Of a DNA stretch of 64,000 nucleotides, positions 1-10,129 are shown in pieces (position 1 is the stretch's first letter; each line of letters begins with the position of its first letter). The notes under the pieces are model-generated. The model had not been told where the DNA came from, did no database searches, and saw only the letters and a program-made list of their open reading frames with translations. Source of the DNA: Cololabis saira (taxonomy: Eukaryota; Chordata; Actinopteri; Beloniformes; Belonidae); assembly GCF_033807715.1 (NCBI RefSeq), contig NC_084609.1, forward strand, positions 34,919,850 through 34,983,849, given 5' to 3'. The position numbers were made by a program, and so were the translations under genes.

Positions 1-2
1 TA

Positions 3-2312
3 AAAAATGCATACCGCTCTGTTCCCCGCGCAGCTCTTGGTCACTCTGACCATTGTCTGCTCCACCTCATCCCTACCTACAGGCAGAAATTAAAGACCTC
101 GAAGCCTGTAGTTAATACTGTTAAAAAGTGGACTGAGGAGTCAAAGCTGGAGCTTCAGGACTGTTTTCAGATCACCGACTGGAGTGTCTTTGAAGCTGCG
201 GCCTCAGATCTCCATGAACTGACTGATACTGTTACATCCTATATCAGTTTCTGCGAGGACATGTGTGTGCAGACCAAGACGTTCTGCACATACAATAACA
301 ACAAATCCTGGTTCACTCCGACCCTCAGAAAACTACGCAAAGACAAGGAGGTTGCCTACAGGAGCGGCGACCGAGCCCTGTTCAGGCAGGCCAAAAACAC
401 ACTGACAAGAGAAATCAGGAAGGCGAAGCGATCCTACGGCGAACGGCTGCAGAATCGCCTCTCTGCCAACCCTGACCCCTCGTCTGTGTGGAGAGGCCTG
501 CAGAACATCACTGGGTTCAAAAGACCAGCTCCACGCCCTGCAGGCAACCGCAAACTCGCCAACCAGCTGAACAACTTCTACTGCCGGTTCGACTCATCAT
601 CATCACCATCATCATCATCACCATCATCATCACCTTCATCATCTTCATCATCATCACCATCATCACCTTCATCATCATCACCTTCATCATCATCATCATC
701 ATCATCATCACCTTCATCATCATCACCTTCATCATCACCACCTCCCCCCCCCTCACCCTCCCCCCCTGCGGCTCCACCATCACCATCCCCCTCCTCCCCC
801 CCTGCGGCTACACCTCCACCATCCCCCCCATCCCCCCCCACTGCCCACCTTTTCACACCTCACCTCAGCCAACCCCCCCCACCTCTGTCTACCCCCCTCC
901 CCCCACCCAAGACCCTGCCTGCACTCAAGATCTCTGTGGAAGACGTGTGCCGGCTGTTCAAAAGGCAGAAGATCAGGAAGGCTCCTGGCCCGGACGGCGT
1001 GTCGCCCTCCTGCCTGAGAGTCTGCGCCGAGCAGCTGGCTCCCACCTTCACACGGATCTTTAACCGGTCCCTGGAGCTGTGTGAGGTGCCCTCATGCTTC
1101 AAACGCTCCACCATCATCCCAGTCCCCAAGAAACCCACCATCACAGGTCTAAATGACTACAGACCCGTCGCCCTGACGTCTGTGGTCATGAAGACCTTTG
1201 AGCGGCTGGTGTTGAGCCACCTGAAGGACACCACAGGCTCCCTGCTCGACCCCCTGCAGTTTGCCTACCGGGCAAACAGGTCGGTGGATGACGCAGTCAA
1301 CATAGGACTGCATTACATCCTGCGTCATCTCGACACCTCAGGGACTTATGCGAGGATCCTGTTCGTGGACTTCAGCTCTGCGTTCAACACGATCGCTCCC
1401 GCAATCCTCCACCAGAAGCTCACCCAGCTCACCGTGCCTGCCCCCACCTGTCAGTGGATTACCAGCTTCCTGAGTGACAGGAGGCAGCAGGTGAGGCTGG
1501 GGAGCATCACATCCAGCACCCGTACCATCAGCACTGGCGCCCCCCAGGGGTGCGTCCTCTCACCACTGCTCTTCTCCCTATACACTAACGACTGCACCTC
1601 AGGGGACTCTTCTGTGAAGCTCCTGAAGTACGCGGACGACACCACCGTCATCGGCCTGATCCGGGAAGGTGACGAGTCCGCGTACAGACGGGAGGTGGAT
1701 CAGCTGGTCCACTGGTGCGGTCGGAACCACCTGGAACTGAACCCGCTCAAGACTGTGGAGTTGACAGTGGACTTCAGGAAAAACCCACTGCCACTCCTCC
1801 CCCTCACCATCCTCAACAGCACCGTCTCCACCACAGACTCCTTCAAGTTCCTGGGGTCCACCATCTCCCGGGACCTGAAGTGGTCCACCCACATCAACTC
1901 CATCAGGAAGAAGGCGCAGCAGAGGTTGTACTTCCTGCGGCAGCTCAGGAAGTTCAACCTGCCACAGCAGCTGCTGATCACATTTTACACTGCAATAATC
2001 CAGTCTGTTCTCTGCTCCTCCATCACTGTCTGGTTTGGATCAGCCACCAAACTGGACAGGCACAGACTGCAACGGACCATCAGGACTGCAGAGAGGATAG
2101 TTGGGACTAACCTCCCATCTATCGACGACCTGTACCGGTCCAGGACCAGGAAACGGGCAGGTCGAATCTCTGCAGACCCCTCACACCCGGGACACCGCCT
2201 GTTCCAACTCCTCCCCTCTGGACGGCGCTACAGAGCACTGTACGCCAAAACCTCCAGACACAAAGACAGTTTCTTCCCGCAAGCGGTTGCTCTGATGAAC
2301 TCCCACAAATAA
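3..2312 (+). CDS. LINE ORF2 (endonuclease end plus reverse transcriptase), 5' partial
   Basis: The frame is open from base 3, so the ATG at 261 is not the real start. Codons near 36-60 read LGHSDH, which carries the SDH motif ending APE-type endonucleases. The reverse transcriptase follows: APGPDG about residue 241 (counted from the ATG at 261), catalytic FVDFSSAFNT about 367, GAPQGCVLSP about 428, the YADD box about 459 (KYADDTTVIG) and FKFLG about 530. The ORF stops at 2312 with no internal stop over 770 codons. It therefore looks recently active, unless the unseen 5' part is broken. A long Ser/Pro microsatellite sits between the N-terminal region and the RT core. It copies element RNA into DNA at a nicked target. 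Confidence 0.88.
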   Translation, partial: KNAYRSVPRAALGHSDHCLLHLIPTYRQKLKTSKPVVNTVKKWTEESKLELQDCFQITDWSVFEAAASDLHELTDTVTSYISFCEDMCVQTKTFCTYNNNKSWFTPTLRKLRKDKEVAYRSGDRALFRQAKNTLTREIRKAKRSYGERLQNRLSANPDPSSVWRGLQNITGFKRPAPRPAGNRKLANQLNNFYCRFDSSSSPSSSSPSSSPSSSSSSSPSSPSSSSPSSSSSSSSSPSSSSPSSSPPPPPSPSPPAAPPSPSPSSPPAATPPPSPPSPPTAHLFTPHLSQPPPPLSTPLPPPKTLPALKISVEDVCRLFKRQKIRKAPGPDGVSPSCLRVCAEQLAPTFTRIFNRSLELCEVPSCFKRSTIIPVPKKPTITGLNDYRPVALTSVVMKTFERLVLSHLKDTTGSLLDPLQFAYRANRSVDDAVNIGLHYILRHLDTSGTYARILFVDFSSAFNTIAPAILHQKLTQLTVPAPTCQWITSFLSDRRQQVRLGSITSSTRTISTGAPQGCVLSPLLFSLYTNDCTSGDSSVKLLKYADDTTVIGLIREGDESAYRREVDQLVHWCGRNHLELNPLKTVELTVDFRKNPLPLLPLTILNSTVSTTDSFKFLGSTISRDLKWSTHINSIRKKAQQRLYFLRQLRKFNLPQQLLITFYTAIIQSVLCSSITVWFGSATKLDRHRLQRTIRTAERIVGTNLPSIDDLYRSRTRKRAGRISADPSHPGHRLFQLLPSGRRYRALYAKTSRHKDSFFPQAVALMNSHK
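596..906 (+). repeat. In-frame TCA/TCATCACC microsatellite and C-rich tract
   Basis: About 310 bp of TCATCATCACC-type repeats (596-755) grade into a C-rich stretch. Read in the LINE frame they encode Ser-rich then Pro-rich sequence without breaking the ORF. The opposite frames give poly-Met/Asp or poly-Ile shadow ORFs that are not genes. Confidence 0.9.
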
Positions 2313-2938
2313 TAAGTCTCAGAGTAACCAAACACGTGCAATAAAAATCATCCAGCACCCTCTTTTATAATCATGTCTGCCTCACTCTGCTGCACCTCTC
2401 ACTTTTGTACTTCCTTTTGTATAATTTTTTGTATTTTCTGTATAATTTGTCTGTTAAAATTGTATATAGGTTATACTTATACTTTATTCTTATACTTATT
2501 CTTATTTTTATTCAGAACTATCCTTCTTTTATCACTACCTCAAACTGCTGCACCTTAAAATGTTAAAATGTTTATATGTATATAGTAATACCACATTTGT
2601 TTATTGTTTTTTTTTTTTTTACTACCAAAGAGCGAAATAACCGAATCAAATTCCTTGTTGGACAATGTTCGAACCTGGCCAATAAAGCTGATTCTGATTC
2701 TGATTCTGATTCTGAATATAATAATTTTCGTGTATTTATCATTGTTTTGTGTGGATTTTTTGTTCTGTTCTTAATCCCCAAAAAAAAAAAAAAAAGGAGG
2801 TAGACTGTATATCTTTTTTGTTTATTCCTGTTCAACTGTGCCTTACCCCCTAATAAAAATATCAAAACAAAAGAAAAGTTACTTTACTTAGCAGATAAAG
2901 TAACGTTAGCTGAGCATTAGCTCGCCAGCTCTACTTAC

Positions 2939-3091
2939 CATTCTTTGTGCAACTTCAGATGTCGAACGAAGTTGGAAGTTGTTGCCTCTCCGTCTGTGAT
3001 CTTTGACCCGCATGTTTTGCACACCGCAATTTCTTTTTTTGTTCACCACCTCATAATATTTGTACCCAAACGAAATTATCTTCTGTATCAT
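2939..3091 (-). pseudogene. BED zinc-finger exon of hAT transposase, frameshifted
   Basis: Homologous to the open exon at 36526-36677 and ending at the same splice donor (GTAAGTAG on the minus strand). It has one extra base in the A-rich run before the zinc finger (153 against 152 nt). As a result the CxxC...HxxxH ligands (VCKTCG and RHLKLH in copy A) fall out of frame with the ATG at 3091. The exon is stranded, with no downstream transposase nearby. Confidence 0.75.
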
Positions 3092-3224
3092 TTTTGCAAA
3101 CTTTTTTGCACTTTGGTTACCATTTCTTCGTCATTGGTTGTCCTGCAATTTGATTGGATGCTGTCGCAACGTGGATCTAATTTGATTGGATGCTTTGCCA
3201 GCTCGCACACACACAAATGCATAC

Positions 3225-3330
<106 letters not shown>

Positions 3331-3488
3331 CGTGTTCGTTATTAACATACTTTTTAATCTTTGTGTTTTGGTGAAAGTAGCAAGTCTTCTCAAGTTCAAG
3401 TCGAGTAGCAAGTCTTTTAACATTTTGTCAAGTCGAGTCTAAAGTCATCAAATTCATGACTCGAGTCTAGCTCGAGTCCACACCTCTG

Positions 3489-3650
3489 GAGATTACTCTG
3501 TTCATGGTGTCGTTGAGCGTGGTTTCAATCTCCTTCTGTGTGTTAGCCGTCTCGGCCTGTGAGGAGCGGAGCTGTGTCAACTCACCGGTCAGTTCTTCTC
3601 GTAAAGCTTGTATGTCCGCGGTTGTCTGCGCGCGGAGAGACTCAATGTCA
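3489..3650 (-). pseudogene. L1 ORF1 coiled-coil fragment (C-terminal side of split copy)
   Basis: On the minus strand this reads as Gln/Glu/Leu-rich coiled coil and continues 9524-9766 after the L2 insertion is removed. It corresponds to the second half of the unsplit fragment at 51078-51472. ORF1 of L1 elements is an RNA-binding chaperone that trimerises through such a coil. The fragment ends at the hAT terminus (3488) and lacks the RRM and C-terminal domains. Confidence 0.7.
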
Positions 3651-3911
3651 CAGCTGATTGGGTAACGTATTGCGTCACGCATCGCGTCACTTCCTGGTGT
3701 TTGCGGTCTGTTGCTGCTGCACGGCGTGCAGCCAGGCTCAGATCTCTCCCGACTTTTTATCTAAAACTTAGACAGTTTTCTGGTAAAATAGCACTATATC
3801 TGGTACATTACTGTCTTTATTTCAACACTCGCTCATTTTCTCTTCCGTAACTTTCACTGTCACCAATCACCGATACATTTTCTGTCCGTTAGCCTCCGTT
3901 AGCATCTTAGC

Positions 3912-4787
3912 ATGGCCTCTCCGACTCCCACCGCTTCACCGCTTTCCTGCTCAGTGTGTGAAATGTTTAGTTATTCCTCTGCCTCCTTTAGTGAAGACGG
4001 TAAGTGCTTAAAGTGTAGTTTATTTGCAGGGCTGGAGGCGAGGCTCAGTCAGTTAGAGGTCCGGTTCGGCCAACTAAACCATAGTCCGAGAGCCTCCTCA
4101 GCTAACCAGGCTAAGCTAGCGGCGGACCGGCCCGTAGCAGCTGAGCGTAGCCGCTCCCCTGCAGCTCCCGAGCAGCCGGCCAGGCAGGGCAGCTGGGTGA
4201 CGGTTCGGAGGAAGACTAGTCTTAAAGGGCTCACGGAACACCACCACCCGCTTCATGTGTCTAACCGTTTTTCCCCACTCAGCGACACATCTGTTGAGAA
4301 ACCGACCCTGGTGATTGGAGACTCTATTGTGAGACATGTGAGGCCGACTCCAGAGACCTTAGTTAGGTGCATCCCGGGGGCCAGAGCGGGCGACATAGAA
4401 GCAAATTTGAAGCTACTGGCAAAGGGTAATCGTAAATATGGTAAAGTTATCATCGATGTCGGAGCTAACGACTCCCGTCTTCGCCAGTCGGAAGTAACCA
4501 GAATGAATATTGTCTCGGTGTGTAACTACGCCAAGACCATGTCGGACTCTGTAGGTTTTTCTGGCCCCCTCCCCAATCTGACCAGCGATGACATGTTTAG
4601 TCGCATGCTCTCGCTCCGCCGCTGGTTGTCTCAGTGGTGTTCAGAAAACGACGTGGACTTTATTGACAACTGGGAGACATTCTGGGGAAAGCCCGGTCTG
4701 ATTAGAAGGGACGGCATTCATCCCACCCGGGATGGTGCAGCTCTTATGTCTAGAAATCTGGCCAATGTTATTAGACACTCCCCCTGA
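3912..4787 (+). CDS. L2 ORF1 protein with SGNH-esterase domain
   Basis: A 291-aa protein. Residues 1-45 contain two CxxC-type pairs (SCSVCEMF and GKCLKCSLF), a likely small zinc-binding knuckle. A short coil ([15 protein letters not shown]) follows, then a basic Ser/Pro/Ala linker. From about residue 130 comes an SGNH hydrolase fold: block I GDSIVRH, block III GANDSR and the C-terminal DGIHPT carrying the catalytic Asp/His pair. Esterase ORF1 proteins are typical of vertebrate CR1/L2 LINEs and are thought to bind RNA and lipids during retrotransposition. The frame is intact. The ATG at 3912 follows a region rich in GTTAGC repeats and opens 21 bp before the ORF2 start. Confidence 0.9.
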   Translation: MASPTPTASPLSCSVCEMFSYSSASFSEDGKCLKCSLFAGLEARLSQLEVRFGQLNHSPRASSANQAKLAADRPVAAERSRSPAAPEQPARQGSWVTVRRKTSLKGLTEHHHPLHVSNRFSPLSDTSVEKPTLVIGDSIVRHVRPTPETLVRCIPGARAGDIEANLKLLAKGNRKYGKVIIDVGANDSRLRQSEVTRMNIVSVCNYAKTMSDSVGFSGPLPNLTSDDMFSRMLSLRRWLSQWCSENDVDFIDNWETFWGKPGLIRRDGIHPTRDGAALMSRNLANVIRHSP

Positions 4788-4808
4788 CAATGCAGGGTCC
4801 AGGCCAGG

Positions 4809-5720
4809 ATGCAGAGCTGTAGTTTAACACACTTCTCTGCTGCTTCTCGAGGACCAACGCCTGCCAACAAAACTATAGGATTGCATTATGTAATTAGCGA
4901 CTCTAAAACTGTAGGATTACATGATATTGGCGACTCTGGCCAGGTGCCTAGCAAAATAGAAGTGGTTGCAGTTCCCCGCCCTCCAAAAGTTCACCAGGTG
5001 CAGCGTTATAGAGGCGTTAACCAAGATAACCTTGTAAAAATAAAAACCAATGTACATTTGGTACCAATTACAGACCGAAAAATTAGATGCGGACTACTAA
5101 ATATACGATCATTAAGCTCCAAGTCTCTGTTAGTAAATGATATAATTACAGAGAGCAGGAGTGATATTTTCTGCTTAACAGAAACATGGTTACAGGAGGA
5201 AGAGTATGTTAGTTTGAATGAATCAACTCCGCCCGGCTACTTTAATCATCACATTCCTAGAAGCACGGGCCGAGGCGGAGGAGTCGCAGCAATTTATAAC
5301 TCCGGTCTCCAAACAAAAATTGAACCTAAGTGCAACTATAATACATTTGAAAGCCTCACGCTTAGTCTGAAATTTCCGAGCTGGAAATCAGAGAAGCCAG
5401 TTGTGTTAGTGGTAGTGTACCGGCCCCCTGCTGGTGCGTATCTAGAGTTTTTGTCTGAATTTTCAGATTTCCTTTCTGGATTATTGATCAGCACAGATAA
5501 ATTCATCATAGTGGGTGATTTTAACATTCATATGGATGTTGAAAGCGATAATCTTAAATTAGCCTTCGATTCTCTTCTAGAATCAATGGGTATCTCACAA
5601 AAAGTGGATAAACCGACGCACTGTTTTAATCATACTCTCGATCTCGTTCTCACCTACGGTGTTGAAACTGATGGTCTGTTGGTGTCACCTGTAAACTCCC
5701 TTTTATCCGACCATTACTTA
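4809..5720 (+). pseudogene. L2 ORF2, endonuclease portion, cut by a MITE
   Basis: Reads an APE-type endonuclease: LLNIRSL about residue 97, CLTETWL about 121, GDFNIH about 237 and LSDHY near residue 302. The TTAA-target MITE begins right after SDHY and adds a premature end (KGL then stop at 5730-5732). With the MITE and one TTAA removed, codon 304 continues in the same frame into 6528, so the break is entirely due to the insertion. The domain nicks target DNA for priming. It belongs with 6528-8737. Confidence 0.9.
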
Positions 5721-5721
5721 A

Positions 5722-6523
5722 AGGGATTGTGACATGAAAAACACATTTTTCTTGATTTTTTGTGTTTTGTTGGGTGTCTTGACATCAATTACACCCAAAA
5801 AACAACGAACTTTTAACATTCAGTGTATTGTGTGCTTTCTGGGATTTTCCGCATAACTGTGCAAAAACGGCTCATCTGGTTTGGTGGCGGATCGTTACGT
5901 AACGATCCGCTAAATCACCGCCCCCTCCACCCAGCTCCCTGCCTCCTCTCTTCTCCAGCGCACCATAAAGGCCGATTTATGGTTCCGCGTTACACCGACG
6001 CAGAACCTACGGCGTAAGGTTACGCGGCGACGCGCACCGTACGCTGAACCCTACGGCGTAGGCTCTGCGTCGATTTAACGCGGAACCATAAATGAGGCTT
6101 AACAAGGAGCTGTTTAGAGCCTCTTTTGTTCTAATCACCGGAGGACAACTGCTCAAAAGACCCGCGGCCACTGACTGGACTTAAGATAAGGAGACACTGC
6201 TGCTTGCATGCCTTTATTTTTATGATTGTTTGCTGTGGTTCGCCCTCCTGCTTTTCCGTGCATGCTTCGCCTGTCGCTCCGACGCCGCTGTGAGCGTATG
6301 GCTGGAGGAGGAGGAGGTTGGGAGGAGGAGCGGAGCAATGATTGACAGGAAAGGGGGGAAAGGAAGCATTTTTCACGGCGCAAAAAAACACTGTAATAAA
6401 AAGCCAGGAAAAGAGTTCTAGAGTGAAGTTTTTCTTGTTACACTCTTTTAGACACATTTGAGGGATGTTGCCCAAGACTTTTAATAGTGTTAAAAGCATG
6501 TTAAAAATGATGTCACAATACCT
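5722..6523. mobile_element. TTAA-target MITE (piggyBac-like)
   Basis: An 802-bp insert flanked by TTAA on both sides (5718-5721, 6524-6527). Its 14-bp imperfect terminal inverted repeats are AGGGATTGTGACAT at the left and ATGTCACAATACCT at the right. There is no transposase ORF. TTAA duplication is the signature of piggyBac; the ends do not start with the usual CCC, so the superfamily is an inference. It carries a nested smaller MITE at 5969-6099. Confidence 0.75.
5969..6099. mobile_element. Short Harbinger-type MITE nested in the TTAA MITE
   Basis: A 131-bp near-palindrome. Long inverted arms begin AGGCCGATTTATGG and end CCATAAATGAGGCT, and TAA occurs on both sides (5966-5968, 6100-6102). 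Almost the whole element is arm, so the transcript would fold into one hairpin. A 3-bp TAA target suits PIF/Harbinger. No coding capacity. Confidence 0.75.
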
Positions 6524-6527
6524 TTAA

Positions 6528-8737
6528 TAACGTTTGAATTTAATTTTGTTGATGTTGAAGTGCAAAATAGGAGGTATTATTTTAGCAGATGTTTGTCTGA
6601 TGAAGTTATTGTTAAATTTAGGGAGGCCATTGCTTATCTTACGACAGTGCGAAATAGTGATGTAATCGAGGCCAGTGACCTGGGTTCTACCTCTGCAGAT
6701 GTTGATTTCCTTGCTAGTAACACTGCTGATTTGTTGCATTCAGCTTTAGATGAAGTTGCTCCTTTGAAAAGGAGGGTTTCTAGCCACAGGAGCTTAACTC
6801 CCTGGTATAATTCAGATATCCGCATGTTGAAACAAAACGTGCGTAAAATGGAAAGGAAGTGGTACTCTTGTAGGTCTGTAGACTCTTATCGTGAATGGAA
6901 AGATATTCTAATAGTATATAAAAAAGCCATTCGCAAAGCCAGAACAGCTTATTATTCAACGTTGATAGAGGATAACAAAAGTAACCCACGTTTTCTGTTC
7001 AGCACTGTAGCCAGGCTGACAAAGAGTCACAACTCTGTTGAGCCGTGCATTCCTGCAGCTCTCAGTAGTGAGGACTTTATGAGCTTCTTCAACAGTAAAA
7101 TCGCGAGAATTAGAGAAGAAATCAACCAGCCGGTTGTGGGCGTTTCTTCAGCTTTAGCGACTTCCCTACGCTCTGACTTGTCTCTAGACTGTTTTGATCC
7201 TATAGACCTCCCTGAGCTGACCTCACTCGTCAATAGAGCTAAGTCAACCACATGTATGTTAGACCCCATCCCGACTCGACTATTCAAGCATATTTTTTCT
7301 CTTATTGGTACGACAATACTGGACCAAATTAACCTATCCCTAAGTTTAGGATATGTACCACAGGTTTTCAAAGTCGCAGTAATTAAACCTTTACTTAAAA
7401 AACCTTCTCTTGACCCAGACACCTTAGCTAATTATAGACCAATTTCCAACCTTCCATTTGTGTCTAAAATTCTGGAAAAGGCAGTTTCAAGCCAGTTATG
7501 TGACTATTTGTATAGAAATGATCTGTTTGAAGTCTTTCAGTCAGGGTTCAGAATGCATAATAGCACAGAGACAGCACTGGTTCGAGTCACGAATGACCTC
7601 CTTATGGCCTCAGATAAGGGATTAGTGTCCATACTGGTTCTACTGGACCTCAGTGCTGCTTTTGACACTATAGATCATGGCATTTTACTGCACAGGTTAG
7701 AGCATGTTGTTGGGATTAAAGGGACAGCTCTATGTTGGTTTAAATCATACCTATCTGACAGGTTCCAGTTTGTTCATGTACATGAGGTTTCTTCAGAACA
7801 GTCAAGGGTCTGTTATGGTGTTCCGCAGGGTTCAGTGCTAGGGCCAATCTTGTTCAGTTTATACATGCAGCCGTTGGGAAGTATAATCCAGAATCACGGC
7901 ATACACTTTCATTGTTATGCTGATGATACGCAGCTCTACTTGTCTATGAAGCCAGATGAAACAGAACCGTTAGTTAAACTTCAGGCATGTCTTAGGGACA
8001 TCAAGGACTGGATGTCCAGAAATTTCCTGCTTCTAAATTCAGATAAAACAGAGGTTATCATTCTTGGTCCAGAGCATCTTAGGAAGGGACTAGATGGTGT
8101 TGCGATGGCTTCCAGTGCAACTGTGAGAAACCTTGGTGTTATTTTCGATCAGGGTTTGTCGTTTAAACCATATGTCAATCAGGTTTGTAAAATAGCCTTT
8201 TTCCATCTCCGTAATATTGCAAAGATTAGGAAAATCCTCTCGCAGAGTGATGCAGAAAAACTAGTTCATGCGTTTGTATCTTCTAGACTAGATTACTGTA
8301 ATGTGTTGTTAGCAGGATGTCCAAGTAATTTGCTGAATAGGCTCCAGCTGATCCAAAATGCAGCAGCACGAGTACTGACAGGAATTAGCAGGAGAGACCA
8401 CGTCTCTCCAGTGTTAGCGTCGCTCCATTGGTTACCCGTAAAATTCAGAATCCAATTTAAAATTTTATAACTTGCGTATAAAGCCCAAAACGGCTTAGCT
8501 CCGCATTATTTGCAAGACCTGATAGTGCCTTATGTTCCTGTCAGAGCTCTCCGTTCTCAGAGTGCAGGTTTACTCGTAGTTCCTAGAGTATCTAAATGTA
8601 GATTTGGAGGGCGGGCGTTCTGCTATCAGGCACCACTACTATGGAACCAACTTCCAATCTGGGTTAAGGGGGCTGACACCACCTCCACCTTTAAAACTAA
8701 ACTTAAAACATTTCTGTTTAGTAAAGCCTATAGTTAG
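6528..8737 (+). pseudogene. L2 ORF2, reverse-transcriptase portion, one nonsense codon
   Basis: Continues ORF2 after the MITE. From the GTG at 6560 the RT core shows PISNLPFVSKILEK about residue 292, catalytic LLDLSAAFDTIDH about 363, [10 protein letters not shown] about 422 and HCYADDTQLY about 453. The C-terminal LASLHWLPV and the PLLWNQLP block near 8640 are typical of L2. A single TAA at 8468-8470 interrupts the same frame, which otherwise runs to 8737. Apart from this stop and the MITE the element is intact, so inactivation looks recent. Confidence 0.9.
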
Positions 8738-8822
8738 TGTTTAGTAAACCTCTAGCTGGTGTTGGTAAATCTCTAGGTAGTGTAAACTTTAGTGTGTCAG
8801 AGTCGCTCCTGTAGTTTCTTGT

Positions 8823-9225
8823 GCTGGCCCCCCCTTCTCCTCCCTTTTCTCTCTTTTGTCCATGTTGCAGCATCCTTTGCCGGACACCGGAACCTGCAGG
8901 TGGTCGTGGGTGGCTTGTAGCTTGCATTACGGAGCACAAGTCTTTCCCTGACCCTGCACCCCAAACTGGGACTTGCTGATTGGGCCGGAGCTTCGGGAGC
9001 TGCATGCTGGCCTGCGGTCCCCACCCCTGGTCATCCCGTTGCTGGCCCCCCCTTCTCCTCCCTTTTCTCTCTTTTGTCCTGCAGGTGGTCGTGGGTGGCT
9101 TGTAGCTTGCATTACGGAGCACAAGTCTTTCCCTGACCCTGCACCCCAACCTGGGACTTGCTGATTGGGCCGGAGCTTCGGGAGCTGCGTGCTGGCCTGC
9201 GGTCCCCACCCCTGGTCATCCCGTT
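8823..9225. repeat. Direct duplication inside the L2 3' UTR
   Basis: Two head-to-tail copies: 8823-9040 (218 bp) and 9041-9225 (about 185 bp). They differ mainly by a roughly 33-bp deletion after TCTCTTTTGTC in the second. Both carry the same GTGGGTGGCTTGTAGCTTGC core. Confidence 0.85.
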
Positions 9226-9523
9226 GCTGCTTCCACCTGCCTGCTGTGCTGTTGCCGTCCCTGACCCACCAGTCTGGCCCTCGGCAGGAGGGTCCCCCCT
9301 TATGAGCCTGGTCCTGCTCAAGGTTTCTTCCCTCCTAAAGGGGAGTTTTTCCTTGCCACTGTTTGGCTTAAGGTTTTTCTCCCACTAGGGGAGTTTTTAC
9401 CTGCCATTGTTTATGTAATAACTGCTCGGGGGTCATGTTCTGGGTATGGGTCTCTGTAAAGCGTCTAGAGACAACTCTGTTGTATTAGACGCTATATAAA
9501 TAAAATTGAATTGAATTTAATTG

Positions 9524-9766
9524 AATGTCATTTTTAACTCCTTGAGACGATGCCATGATTTCAGCCTTTATCTGTGTCAGCACCGCTTCTCTGGAAGTTT
9601 GAAGTTCCTCTCGGAGCATCTGCAGGGAGAGAGCGGCCTCGGGGCCAGGTGTCTTGCCTTGTGGGGTCGCTGCTGCTCTGTCGGCCATGTTGAGGCTGCC
9701 TCGTGTGAACGGAGTTGTATATTGCTGTAACTGTGTCCCTTGTTGTTTCCCTTTTCGTGCGGGCAT
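9524..9766 (-). pseudogene. L1 ORF1 N-terminal fragment (other half of split copy)
   Basis: Starts at the ATG at 9766 with a basic N terminus (MPARKGKQQGTQ), then an Ala/Pro-rich stretch and the start of a heptad coil (LREELQTSREAV). It stops at the L2 insertion and continues at 3650. The unsplit homologue is at 51078-51472. It is an N-terminal piece only, with no RRM. Confidence 0.72.
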
Positions 9767-9775
9767 ATCAAAGTT

Positions 9776-10129
9776 CTGTTACCAATAGGGATTACTGTTG
9801 TCCATCTAAATATAGTTTATGGTCGGGATACTCCACCTACCTTAATGTGATTATCACTTACTGAAAATACTAACTTGATTAGTTTAATGTTGCTATTTAC
9901 ATATACATTTCTTAATGCAACTCTTTCCTCCATCTGGTTATGTTGGGAGTATTGTGGTCCATGTAAACGTAGTCAGTTGTAGCATCAGCTGAGGTAAGAA
10001 TGGTTCCTTGGAGTCAGAACACAGCAGCTGTGTGTCGTTAGCCCGTTAAGCTGTGGTTGGTCAGAACTGGTCCCTGGCAACATTTAAAAACTCTCAGCTG
10101 TGCTGACTCCTTTACTTCTGATTTTCATT
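9776..10129 (+). promoter_or_regulatory. Conserved 5' flank and promoter of secreted gene 1
   Basis: This flank is nearly identical ahead of genes 2 and 3 (37137-37457, 51885-52215), and part of it occurs without a gene at 45290-45437. A TATA-like TTTAAAA sits at 10083-10089, 41 bp before the ATG, and is kept in all copies (37411-37417, 52169-52175). It implies a very short 5' UTR. Confidence 0.6.

Larger units (their letters stand above)
1..2716 (+). mobile_element. CR1/L2/Rex1-like LINE, 3' part, running off the left edge
   Basis: A non-LTR retrotransposon whose 5' part lies outside the window. It holds the end of an APE endonuclease, a full reverse transcriptase, a 400-bp 3' UTR and a 3' tail of TGATTC repeats (about 2689-2716) directly after an AATAAAG. 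Repeated short tails of this type mark the ends of CR1/L2-superfamily LINEs. The exact clade (Rex1 against another jockey-superfamily group) is not settled from sequence alone. The A-rich stretch 2717-2874 after the tail holds no gene that I can see. Confidence 0.85.
3651..9523 (+). mobile_element. Near full-length L2 LINE
   Basis: Flanked by a 7-bp duplication AATGTCA (3644-3650 and 9524-9530). It interrupts the L1 ORF1 fragment that is continuous at 51078-51472. Order: 5' UTR of about 260 bp, ORF1 with an esterase domain (3912-4787), ORF2 with APE endonuclease and RT (4809-8737, interrupted by a MITE at 5722-6523 and one stop), a long 3' UTR with an internal duplication, and the L2 tail GCTATATAAATAAAATTG followed by short GAATT repeats. 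Confidence 0.9.

Noticed and set aside
517..856. Minus-strand ORFs of Met/Val or Asp/Gly repeats
   Set aside because: They are other-frame readings of the TCATCA microsatellite inside the LINE ORF.
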